DNA from: Macrolepiota albuminosa
Lineage: Eukaryota > Basidiomycota > Agaricomycetes > Agaricales > Agaricaceae
Assembly (NCBI GenBank): GCA_027475525.1
Contig: JAMWFC010000025.1
Coordinates: 558,001 to 622,000 of the forward strand
Direction of reading: 5' to 3'
DNA length: 64,000 bases
Under the pieces are notes generated by a model that made no database searches, was not told where the DNA came from, and worked only from the letters and a program-made list of their open reading frames with translations. Numbering within the stretch: position 1 is the first letter of the stretch; each line of letters opens with the position of its first letter. Below, in pieces: positions 54,675 to 64,000 of the stretch. Position numbers and translations under genes: made by a program.

Positions 54675-55649
54675 ATTTGTCTCCTGGTATTTGAAAAGGA
54701 CGACGAGCGATGTGGACTGGTAGATCCGAAATCCAAGTATCTGTACAGGCTTTTTAGCGTTTGAGGGTGAATTGGACAGCCATCGTGATACTCCAATCCA
54801 AGGCAATACAAACATACACGTGGCCATCAACGGCGTACAAATTGTTGATTCTGATTATCAACTGTGTGAATGGCATTTGTTTAATGCAAGCAAGCAAAAC
54901 GGGAAGGTTAGCCTTAACCTTTTCATGACTGCAAAATCTTTGCCTTCGAAGACGGCCTTCACGCAATGCCGGTCCACCCGCAAATTTACCAGTACCTGAA
55001 CTTCAGCCTCATGTTCAGTGGACATGAAGATTCTTTGATGTCTTTTGAAACACAGTCTCCTATGTACTATAACCGATGCACGGGGACTGGAACTTTTGCT
55101 TACCGTAAGTAAGTATACTTATTTTGTCGTAGTCGGGTATGAGCTGACTTTACTTCCTTCTCTGTAAGGTTTGTGAAGAAGCAAGCGACTTTGTGGGGTC
55201 ATATATGACTTTTTTTTGACTTCTGCCATCAATCATTGTATAATGGCCTTCTTCGGGACCGTGCATGACCAGACATCATTTTGACCGCTGGCCAGTCAAC
55301 TCGAACTCCACAGATACATTATTCCTCTGGGATTTGAGTTCAGCCACTGGAAGTATTCTGTTGCCCTCGCCTTGAAACAGCTTGAATAACAGGTGGCCGT
55401 GGAGTATGAGTGATACGCCTACAAGGACATCTTTCGGCCAACAATGTTATGTTGCCAACTGTCAATCAGTTTCAAGGAGGAGGTTACGTTGTGTCCGGAC
55501 GGTTATGAAGGGGACGTCTACCTCATCAGAACATCAGTAGTACGCAGCAAAAAAGGAACGGGGAGGAACGGAGAGGGAGGTATATATTCCAACTCAACCC
55601 CATACTTGCGTCCGTCAGTCATTTGTCTCATCACTTTCGCTGATCTACT
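54675..55649. other. Intergenic between PRODH and laccase
   Basis: No gene recognised; short open stretches (for example near 54970-55110, MPVHPQIYQYLNFSLMF) are unassigned. The right end is the laccase promoter. Confidence 0.45.
55581..55587 (+). promoter_or_regulatory. Probable TATA box of the laccase gene
   Basis: TATATAT 63-69 bp upstream of the laccase ATG (55650). Confidence 0.55.
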
Positions 55650-56656
55650 ATGTTCGGCGCGTTTCTGGTCTGGGGTGCTACCGTGTCTCATTTGTGTCTC
55701 TTTGCTCAGGGTGCCGACCCCCACGCGAAAAGTGCTTGCAAGCACGACGTGACTCTTGACTTGCCTATTCAAAATAAGGTCGTAAGCCCAGATGGCTTCA
55801 CTAGATCGTCGGTTTCTTCAGTTTCATTCTTTGCATTTCTGTTGTTACATATTGATTTTAAGATCTGTCTTGGCTGGTGGAACGTTCCCTGGCCCCTTGA
55901 TAAGTGGAAAAAAGGTGATTTTCGAATCAGATGGACTCTTTTGAGGTGTTTAATTATGGCCGCAATAGGGAGACAGGTATAGAATCAATGTTATAGACCA
56001 ATTGACCGACGATGCAATGTTGCGGAGTACTAGTATCGTGAGTTTCTTTTTTCGCAACATTTCAATTGTTTGTTGAGTTTGGAATAGCATTGGCATGGCA
56101 TTTTTCAGCACGGTAGCAGCTGGGCCGATGGTACATCGTTTGTAACGCAGTGCCCAATAGCACCTAATGATTCCTTCGTTTATGATTTTACTGTTCCTGA
56201 TCAGGTGGGCACTTTTTGGTATCACTCCCATCTTTGTAAGTTTGGAAACCTTTGCGTAAAGTTTAGATGTTGATATCTTTTCTTAGCAACGCAGTACTGT
56301 GATGGATTACGCGGTCCCTTTGTTATCTACAATCCACATGATCCGTATAAGAAGATGTACGACGTCGATGATGGTACGTTGCCTTCAACCATGTGTCCTG
56401 AAGATAGCTGGAACTCATGCCTCAATTTCTGTTTATGCAGAATCAACAATAATTACCCTCGCTGACTGGTGAGTCTCTAATATCTCGACAAAAAGGTCAG
56501 CTCTCAAACCTGATATCTAGGTACCATGATTATGCAAAAAAGGCCTCTGTTGACGGCACACCTCTCTCATCTTATTCAACGTTGATCAACGGTCAAGGAC
56601 GCTGGAAAGGCTCGCCTGCTAACACGAGTCTTGCTGTTATAAATGTGAAGAAGGGA

Positions 56657-56810
56657 CATAGATATCGTTTCCGTCTCATCGCAATGTCCTGTGACCCAAA
56701 CTTCACATTCCAAATTGACCAGCACGACATGACCATAGATATCGTTTCCGTCTCATCGCAATGTCCTGTGACCCAAACTTCACATTCCAAATTGACCAGC
56801 ACGACATGAC
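56657..56810. repeat. Exact 77-bp tandem duplication in laccase exon (probable assembly artefact)
   Basis: Copies 56657-56733 and 56734-56810; MSCDPNFTFQIDQHDMT is encoded twice in different frames. Confidence 0.88.
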
Positions 56811-57063
56811 CATCATTGAGGCCGATGGCGAATACACAACTCCTCTAACCGTCGATCAACTCCAAATCTTCGCGGGCCAGCGTTACTCTATCATCGTCAA
56901 CGCAAACCAACCTGTCGATAACTATTGGATCCGTGCTAATCCAGATCCTCGAGGTGTTCAGGGCTTCGACGGTGGCAGGAACTCCGCTATTTTTAGATAC
57001 CATGGAGCGTCTGATTGCGATCCTACAACAAACTCGTCCCAAGTCACGAACCCATTGAAAGAG

Positions 57064-57217
57064 TCCAACCTGCATGCTTTGTACAATCCTTCTGCTCCTG
57101 GATTGCCCCATGTAGGAGGTGCCGACATAAATATGCTCCTTCCAACCTGCATGCTTTGTACAATCCTTCTGCTCCTGGATTGCCCCATGTAGGAGGTGCC
57201 GACATAAATATGCTCCT
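57064..57217. repeat. Exact 77-bp tandem duplication in laccase exon (probable assembly artefact)
   Basis: Copies 57064-57140 and 57141-57217; SNLHALYNPSAPGLPHVGG is encoded twice. Confidence 0.88.
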
Positions 57218-58031
57218 CAATATCTCTGCCGACCTGAATCACATCCCTTTCCCGTCTTCTTGATAAACAACGTATCGTTCGTTCCGCCTACTGCGCCTGC
57301 TCTCCTTCAGATCATGAGTGGAGCACAGACAGCACAAGTCTGTTACCTCTCGGGAGTTACTACGAATTGCCTCGTAACAAAGTCGTTGAACTGACTATTC
57401 CTGGTACTATTTTCGAGTTTGGTGGACCAGTAAGCATTGGCTTGTTCTAAGAAGTTTTCAACCTATACTGACAACTTCCTTCCAGCATCCGTTCCACTTG
57501 CATGGTGTATGTCCATTTACGCCACACTTCGATGCTATCATTGGTACTCATGTTCGAACAGCACTCCTTCTCCGTTGTACGTAGTGGAGACAGCGATCAA
57601 TACAATTATATCAATCCAGTACGCCGTGATGTGGTTAGTACCGGCTTCGCAGATGGAAATACTACAATCCGTTTCGTTACTGACAACGCTGGTCCTTGGT
57701 TCTTGCACTGGTACGTTTTTCAAATCAAATTTTGTACATGTCTACTGACATGCACTTTCTGACCACCAAGTCATATCGATTGGCATCTTGAGTTGTATGT
57801 ATCATTTCTTCATAGGTATGGGGCTATCAACTTAAGCGTTTTTTTTTCATAGGGGTTTGGCTATTGTTTTCGCCGAAGACATCCCTCACATCAATGCAAC
57901 GAATCCAACTCCTGGTAAGTGATCGTTCATTCTTGCCACATATCCAGTTTTGTGATAATTGTTCTACTCTTGTAGCGGCCTGGAACAATTTGTGTCCCAA
58001 GTACAACAATTTGAAGGCCAATCAGTTATGA

Positions 58032-58664
58032 AAAGAACTGGACATTTAACACAATCACTATGCTATTTCAGCCATGAGTACATAATTTTTCCATCCGTGA
58101 TACTATGATAGAATGGGACTGATGTTCACGTACGTCAATTATCAATGGCCGCAAGATAGAATATTATCTGCATGATAGATACGTTTTTGGCTGCGAGTGC
58201 TCGGCTATCAGTTTAATCTGGGAACATTATGTAGAAATGGTTTCCTCAATAATACATCCTTTCATTGTACACAACACGCAAGTGAGAAATTACAGCAACT
58301 ATGAGCATTTGAAAACAAAGCTTCGACAATTCAGCAAGGGTCGGAGCAAGCACTTAACTTGTGACCAGGCTGTAACAACGTTTTGTTTTCACTTCCCGGT
58401 TCTCAGTTTTAGGTACTTCTTCCTCAGTGATGGGCAAACGTCTCGTACATGTTACAGTTCTCCTGAAAAAAATTACTACATACTGGCTGAGAAAGTGTTC
58501 ATGATGGTCGACTATACAACAAAAGGATAGTGCGACAGCAGGAAAAAAAAAACGGAGAAAATTTCACTTCCCAACACACGACAGTAATACATATATGGAT
58601 TCATTGAGGTGAGTGTGTCTCGTGCAGAAAGAGAGCGGCAGGTTACCGATCAGTGAGGTCACAT
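58032..58664. other. Intergenic between convergent laccase and P450
   Basis: About 0.6 kb shared downstream region. A plus ORF at 58237-58530 has no recognisable domain. Must hold both 3' ends; no clear signal seen. Confidence 0.4.
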
Positions 58665-61182
58665 TCAAACTTCCGGATCAACCAGCTCCAGCCTGAGTGG
58701 CAGCTGAGGAGTCTCTGGAGAATCCTTCAACACCGGTGTCGTTATCCCGCTCATCTGCCAAAAAATCTCTTTCTCTGGAGGGTAAAAGCGGAATTGGGAG
58801 ATGAGGGTGGACAAAACAACCTCTATCAAGTTACATGAATCAGATTTTGCGCATCTAGTATAAGGTAAGGTTATTACTCATTTCCAATTGCGAAAACTTA
58901 AACCCGATACACGCTCGACCACCGCCGAGGAATGTCAGACTGGAGAAGGAAATTAATTTCGGTGTACAACCACAGATCACACTGACAGATGAGAATAGAT
59001 CCCAGGCATATGTGCTTCGTGCAAAGCCTCTGGGATAGGCTGGAGCCATCGTTCCGGCTTCCACTCCATAGAATCTGCACCCCACAAAAGAGGGTCACGA
59101 TTAGCATTTAATATAGCGATGAAAATCTTGGTGTCCTTTGGGACCAAAATTGAATCCATCTCGCGTCCGTCAATCCCTTTAATCGGCGTGGACAGAGGTA
59201 AGACGACGTCTTTTCTGGCACTACAAAGATTAAGTTGGAGCAAAAGAGAGTCTTTGGTGAGGAGTACATACACCCTGAGAACTTGTGGCACCGGAGCATG
59301 GCTGAAAGTGGAGAATGATTGATAGGAGGTAGGCAAGCCCAAAACGACCTACAGACGAAGGGTTTCCCGACATACTGCATCCATGAACGGGAGTGAGACC
59401 AGATCGTCGTAGGGTATTTCGCCGTTGTGTAACTTGCGTGCTTCGACGACTTCAGAACGAAGGCGCTCCTGTGTCTCAGGGTGAAGTGCCAAGAGGTGTA
59501 GAGTCCGAGAAAGTGCGTTGGAAGTTGTATCAGTGGCGGCAAAAGCAAATGTCCTAAAGGTCGTCACATTCTGTTGATGGTAAGGTTTTCAACTCACGAC
59601 ATCTATTCAACTATGAGGCGAAGAAACGACTTGTCATATTGCTCGACCTACCTGTCCTAAAACTTCTTTGTCAGGCAACCTATCTTCCTCCGATGCCTCG
59701 ATATTCGCCTTCACTGGATGGGAAATTTTCAGCACATCTCCACAGAAATTTCAATGACATACTGAGAATACTCATAAGGTCCTTTGCTTGTCCCACTTGT
59801 TTCGCAAGAGCCTCGTCGCCTTCCTTCAGTGCCCTCTTTTTCGCCTCAAAAATATCAGTCGTCGTCCGATCCCACGTATCAACAATATCTCGAATAGCAC
59901 GCATTCTCTTACTAGGAAAATGATCAACAAGCCACCTCCTAAACTTCGGCGAGCCAATTTTGACGAGGATCGGGAGTAAAAACTGGATTTCTAAAGACAT
60001 TTTTGATGTGGTAGGTCTAGTCAACAAGCATAGTTGTAAGCAGCAGTTGGTGTTAGGAACATCAAGTGATACCAACACGAATGCTTTAGCTGCTTCAGAG
60101 AAAGGGTGCGGCTTGGTGTCCTCCACCAAAGAATCGAAAGAGTACCCAAGACCACTTTGGCCTATCATTTCGAGTGCAGCACGACTCATCCAGTGTAAGA
60201 CATCAACCTAAGGAGTTATTATCAATTCGAAGCCTGGGTCACACAAGATTTGCTTACCTCTTGGGTACCCTGAGCCAACTTATTCTTAATGGCTTTTTCG
60301 AGCTAGTCAAAGATATAAGGTTTTCATAGTACTGGTATAACGTGATTTTGTCGAACCTTCTTTGCAATGTCGTTAAACATAGGGACTGGAAGGGCAAGTA
60401 GAGTCACAACATCACTCGTGATGTGAATCAAGTAAGCTTGTACCCATGTTGCGCATATACGCGATTGAGAAAACCGGATTCAACATTTTGCGTTGTTTCT
60501 TGTGTTGTTCACCTGATCACACTGGCTTGTGTTCAACGTCTTTGCAGAAAGATGAAGGCGCACCTTGGGTCGACGAAAGACCCTGGCCAAACATGATCAT
60601 GTTGGACCTATAGAAATATCATCAGTCGACATCACTCTTGGTTAGCATCTATGCACACGCGAAGAATGAGCTGGTTTCTTCGTATATGACCTGGTCCTAT
60701 TCAAGAATTTAACGACTGTCAATGCCAGGAAACAAATCATCTAAGTTTACCTTCACGAGTATATGGTGCAAGGCCTTCGGGTCGTAGATGTTCAGATATT
60801 TAGACTACTATGGCCTGAACAAGATTTCTTCTGGAAAATTTTGAGGACTTACACCAAACAGTCCCCAGATTCTAGCCACCCTGCCATCTGTATAGACTCA
60901 GCGTTATGACGGAGGACTTTAATTCAAAGAATCTCATACATCGTTCGGAGATCAACGAATTGAAATCCCAACCGACACTTGAGGAGTTAAACATTTGACC
61001 CATATTTCCTAAGAGGAGCACGTATATGCCAGTGGAACCCTTGCTATGGGAAACATCACACCTTTGAAGAACGATTCGGGTTTGGGTCCCGGGATGTTAT
61101 CAATGTCTCTCTTTGACATAAATCTTTTCCAAGTCCAAACAAAGCCAACAAGGGCGAGAAGTTGAGATAATAAGACAAGCAT
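58665..61182 (-). CDS. Cytochrome P450 monooxygenase
   Basis: Multi-exon minus-strand gene. Start MLVLLSQLLALVGFVWTW at 61182 is a membrane anchor, followed by the proline hinge NIPGPKPESFFKG. A TATATAAAA box lies at 61231-61223. Then GQMFNSSSVGWDFNSLISER (about 60970), MSRAALEMIGQSGLGYSFDS (60189), the I-helix oxygen-binding motif FAFAATDTTSNALSRTLHLL (about 59545), ExxR in CRETLRL (about 59355), PLSTPIKGIDGREMDSILVP, WKPERW (about 59065) and the heme-cysteine loop FLGGGRACIGFKFSQLEM (about 58945-58890). The C-terminal exon ends RLELVDPEV, TGA at 58665. ER-bound heme oxygenase; the substrate is not predictable. About ten or more introns; I saw no definite frame break, but several internal exon edges are unassigned. 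Confidence 0.88.
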
Positions 61183-61222
61183 AGCGTGAAGGTAATGACC
61201 TGGAGCAGATACTTCGACTCGC

Positions 61223-61231
61223 TTTTATATA
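61223..61231 (-). promoter_or_regulatory. TATA box of the P450 gene
   Basis: TATATAAAA on the minus strand, 41-49 bp upstream of the P450 ATG. Confidence 0.6.
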
Positions 61232-62312
61232 TCGATGAATTCACGCTACTTAACGTCGGGGCGATGACACGAATCTGCGTACGTATCTGACTTACCGTGG
61301 GTAGATTAATGGGCCGAGTACGCCAAGAAAACGAGAAGTACTAGATAGAGAGTTTGCCACGACACAAGGAGACATAGACATAGTCATCTCACCTATCATG
61401 TTACTTCAGTCAAAAAATGTCCAAAAGTGCAACGGCAAGGAGTCATAAGGTTAACTGTTAATTGGTTTTGTGAGATTACATATGACCTGACGGAGACCGT
61501 ACAGCAGGATAGTTCAGCCCACGTGTGTGAGCAGCTGAGTGGAACTTGGATTCCTGATAAGTAGATGCAGTCTCCGCTGTCTCATAAAGTGTGGTAAATT
61601 CGCTCGTGGATCGGTTTTCCGTGAGTATTAATAAGAGCTGGACATGAAACTGGGACATAGCAAGTGCGCTGCAAGCTGCAAAGAAGCTGATTGATATCCA
61701 GTTAAATTTGCAATGGCCAGCGTGGAAATGTCATTTTGTGGCTTGTCGACCAGGGACTGCTATAGGGCAGCAAACAAAACAGCTATGTATGCGCTATCAG
61801 GAACAGGTACGGTAATGAGAAATACGGCACTCACGGCCTTAGCGGATCGGAGAGAAGTCTGTGTGTGACGTGAATGCGAATGGAACAACAAAACACCAAA
61901 AAAAGGAGATACTGACAATCGGTTCTTCGATATCAGTCGCTAATCAATTAGTCCAAGGCTAATGAGTCACACTAGAAGTAGTAGATATGTTCTTGTGCCA
62001 GTTTAATTTTGCTCTTCAAGGTGGCCATGGACGTCGGACACCCGCATTTCCTCTGACAATAATCACAGTCCCTAGCATTCTGAATGCGCTCAGTAGGATT
62101 GTAACCCCTATATTGACGCGTCAGCCTGAAGGGTTCAGCAATCGATTCGCAGAGAAGAATATGGCAACAAGACCTGGAAGTCTTTCAGTTATCCTAGTCC
62201 AGCCCGTCGACGCGTCAGGGTAAACGAGTCACGTGCAAGGATAAAGAAGTGCTTGCAAGTCGTCTAAACCTATCTAAACCATCTTCGCCCACCACAACAA
62301 TCGGTATTCGCG
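61232..62312. other. Intergenic between divergent P450 and CAND1
   Basis: About 1.1 kb. Small ORFs (61476-61658 minus, 61987-62223 plus) show nothing recognisable. CAND1 has no clear TATA box. Confidence 0.4.
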
Positions 62313-64000
62313 ATGACAAAAGGATATCTAATGAACAGTCTCATCGACAAGGCACGTAGATATTCCGATTTCAGCTTATCTCAGGAGATGTTGACGTCCT
62401 CGATCTTTAGATGCTTTCTCCTGACCAAGACTTTCGGTGAGTCTAACATGAACTCAACGCGTTCTTCCTAGAGACTCCTGTCCTGCGTCAAGGTTTATGG
62501 GTCTTAATGACCTAATGACCGAAATCAAGCAAGATCCGAGCTGCTTTCTTGGTGATGAAGCCGTGGAGAACAAGGTTTTGAATCAAGTACTACTCCTCGT
62601 TGAAGATAAGATCTCAGAAGTTAAGAATCAAGCGGTGAAATGGTGTGTTCGTTAATTATACTTCTACTGAAGCACCTTATTGTGCCCTAGCCTAGGACAG
62701 CTAATTAAGATTATAAGACAACCCCAAATGGAGATTGTGGTGGACAGACTTATCGAGTTCTCAGGTGGTCAAGACGAAGAGCTTCGTGATATTTCCGGTC
62801 TTGGTACGTCATGCGAAGTTGTCTTGTTTCTTATCCTCTAAAGGCTTTGCAGCGCTCAAAACTATCACGGCAGAGCTGCCGCCCGATGGAAGAGTCGCCG
62901 CGACTGCTTGTGAGAAGCTAACTCCTAAATTATTAGGACAAATACGGAACGTGAGCACCATACAAGTGTCGAGATCCGTATGCATACTCACGCCGTAACG
63001 CCAGCCGAGCACTCCTCCCGAAGCGCTCGTCGAAACCCTGTCTATTCTTTCCATCCTGATCAGCCGATTTCCTGTTCTACTTGCTGGTACCGCTTTCGAT
63101 CCGCCACCTTTGCCGGTTCTTGCCCCTCTCCTCTCCCATGGACGTCCTGTGGTCAGAAAACGTGCTATAATCACTTTGTCACAGTATGTTCCCATATCGC
63201 CGCCAGAGTTATTCCATGAGGTCTTGAAGACCAACGTGTTTCCTTACCTTCATGATTCGTCCGACGTTCGGAAACAGAGAACAACGGTCCAACTAGTTGC
63301 CGCCGTTGCACGTCATTCTCCGGCTCAAATCGCTCCTGTCCTAGTTCAGGTCGTACCTGGTATACTGAAAGCTGTTCAGAAGGACGATGACGAACTTCGG
63401 GAGGGTTCTTTACAGGTTAGCGTCGATGTCTCCTTATGAACAGGGACTCGATCTCATGCATTCAATAGGCGCTCGAAACTATTCTCTTGAGGTGCCCGAC
63501 AGAGACCACTCCATATCTGGATTCTCTCGTGCAGGCTGGGAATCAGTTCATCAAGTATGACCCAGTAAGTATGTCGGTTTTGTATCAGGACGTGTGATAA
63601 TTTTTGATTCAGAACTATGCTGGTGATGGCGAGGATGAGGAGATGGCTGAAGCAGACGAGGATGAAGACGATGAGGAGCTTGACGATGAGTAAACTATGT
63701 TTTTCTTCATCAAAGAGCGAAACTGACGTCGAGTAGGTATTCAGATGACGAGGACACTTCCTACAAAATTCGTCGTTCCGCAACCAAGCTTCTTGCAGCC
63801 ATCATTGGAACACGACCAGAACTCCTCGTTCCGATTTACAAAACGGTCTCTCCCGTCCTGATTTCTCGCTTTGGGGACCGTGAAATGACAGTCCGACTCG
63901 AGATTTGGGCAACATATGTCGCCCTCCTAAATCAAACGGCAGTTTACGGTGTTCCTCAGGGTAAGGACGACATCAGGAAAAGAAAGCGTGATACGGAGAC
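62313..64000 (+). CDS. CAND1: CAND1/TIP120 (cullin-associated NEDD8-dissociated protein), 3' end off window
   Basis: Exons: 62313-62351, 62411-62436, 62493-62642, 62691-62803, 62844-62950, 63005-63415, 63469-63564, 63613-63689, 63737 onward. The first intron starts GC (AAG/GCACGT) but otherwise splices cleanly to MLSPDQDFRFMGLNDLMTEI, the family's first HEAT repeat. Other blocks: GDEAVENKVLNQVLLLVEDK, DRLIEFSGGQDEELRDISGL, PPEALVETLSILSILISRFP, PVVRKRAIITLSQYVPISPP, VRKQRTTVQLVAAVARHSP, an acidic loop EDEEMAEADEDEDDEELDDE and YSDDEDTSYKIRRSATKLLA. All-helical HEAT-repeat scaffold that exchanges substrate receptors on cullin-RING ubiquitin ligases, in cytosol and nucleus. About 450 of an expected 1200 or more residues lie here. 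Frame clean. Confidence 0.93.

Larger units (their letters stand above)
55650..58031 (+). pseudogene. Laccase (multicopper oxidase) with frame breaks
   Basis: Secreted copper oxidase of phenols; signal peptide MFGAFLVWGATVSHLCLFAQ. Exons begin 55650-55807, 55863-55914, 55969-56037, 56088-56235, 56287-56373, 56441-56468, 56521 onward; 3' exons 57486-57506, 57562-57710, 57771-57794, 57853-57914, 57976-58031. All copper ligands are present: HWHG (56088), WYHSHL (56215), HPFHLHGH across the 57506/57562 splice, and HCHIDWHLELGL at the end, with Leu at the type-1 axial position. Frame breaks: exact 77-bp duplications at 56657 and 57064 (probably artefacts), plus two single-base shifts, near 57240-57260 (before FLINNVSFVPPTAPALLQIM) and near 57336 (between GAQTAQ and LLPLGSYYELP). 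So either a young pseudogene or a functional gene with sequence errors. It ends KYNNLKANQL-stop. Confidence 0.85.

Noticed and set aside
17391..57217. 77-bp duplications as a real minisatellite or transposon footprint
   Set aside because: Sequences are unrelated between sites, each occurs exactly twice, and they hit conserved enzyme motifs; an assembly cause explains all of them.
58237..58530. 97-aa plus-strand ORF between laccase and P450
   Set aside because: No domain; lies in the shared 3' region of two convergent genes.

Overview
The window looks like nuclear DNA of a filamentous mushroom-forming basidiomycete (Agaricomycetes). The genes carry many short GT-AG introns. Gene content fits: a multicopper laccase, a basidiomycete-type P450, an oligopeptide transporter broken into more than twenty small exons, and Ty3/Gypsy chromoviruses. 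Exon edges and products come from reading the sequence only; no search was run.

Layout. (1) 1-4190, minus: ArAE_2_N/DUF2421 (BRE4-like) membrane protein, C-terminus off the left edge. (2) 5405-5991: decayed gene resembling the C-terminus of RTF1, followed by gene-poor DNA. (3) 8549-9702, minus: family 25 glycosyltransferase. (4) 10619-15165, plus: OPT transporter. (5) 15166-41290: a 26-kb repeat island. Its old part is CpG-poor decayed LTR-element debris (Copia, Gypsy, a 529-bp TIR element). Into this a Gypsy chromovirus (17980-36834, 236-bp LTRs, TSD GAAAG) inserted, and into its protease codons a second LTR element (26168-33473, 955-bp LTRs, TSD GCGT) inserted. (6) 41668-43005, minus: two tandem GFA/CENP-V-domain genes. 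(7) 43006-47745: gene-poor, microsatellite-rich. (8) 47746-49047: disordered Ser/Pro-rich protein. (9) 50453-52243, minus: an unknown coding segment and BCP1. (10) 52666-54674, plus: proline dehydrogenase, divergent from BCP1. (11) 55650-58031: laccase with frame breaks. (12) 58665-61182, minus: P450, convergent with laccase. (13) 62313 to the right edge: CAND1.

Two cross-cutting signals stand out. Nine exact tandem duplications, every one with a period of exactly 77 bp, are scattered through unrelated sequence (repeats and laccase); this points to an assembly fault (de Bruijn graph with k=77) and breaks several reading frames. After discounting them, the outer Gypsy element reads as one gag-pol frame interrupted by five stops, all TGA, and by the inner element. 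The LTR pairs differ by single CG-to-CA changes. Together these indicate CpG transition mutation of repeats.

The most novel-looking coding content is the 3.4-kb region downstream of the chromodomain in the outer Gypsy element (18261-21705). It encodes long proteins that match no retroelement domain I recognise.
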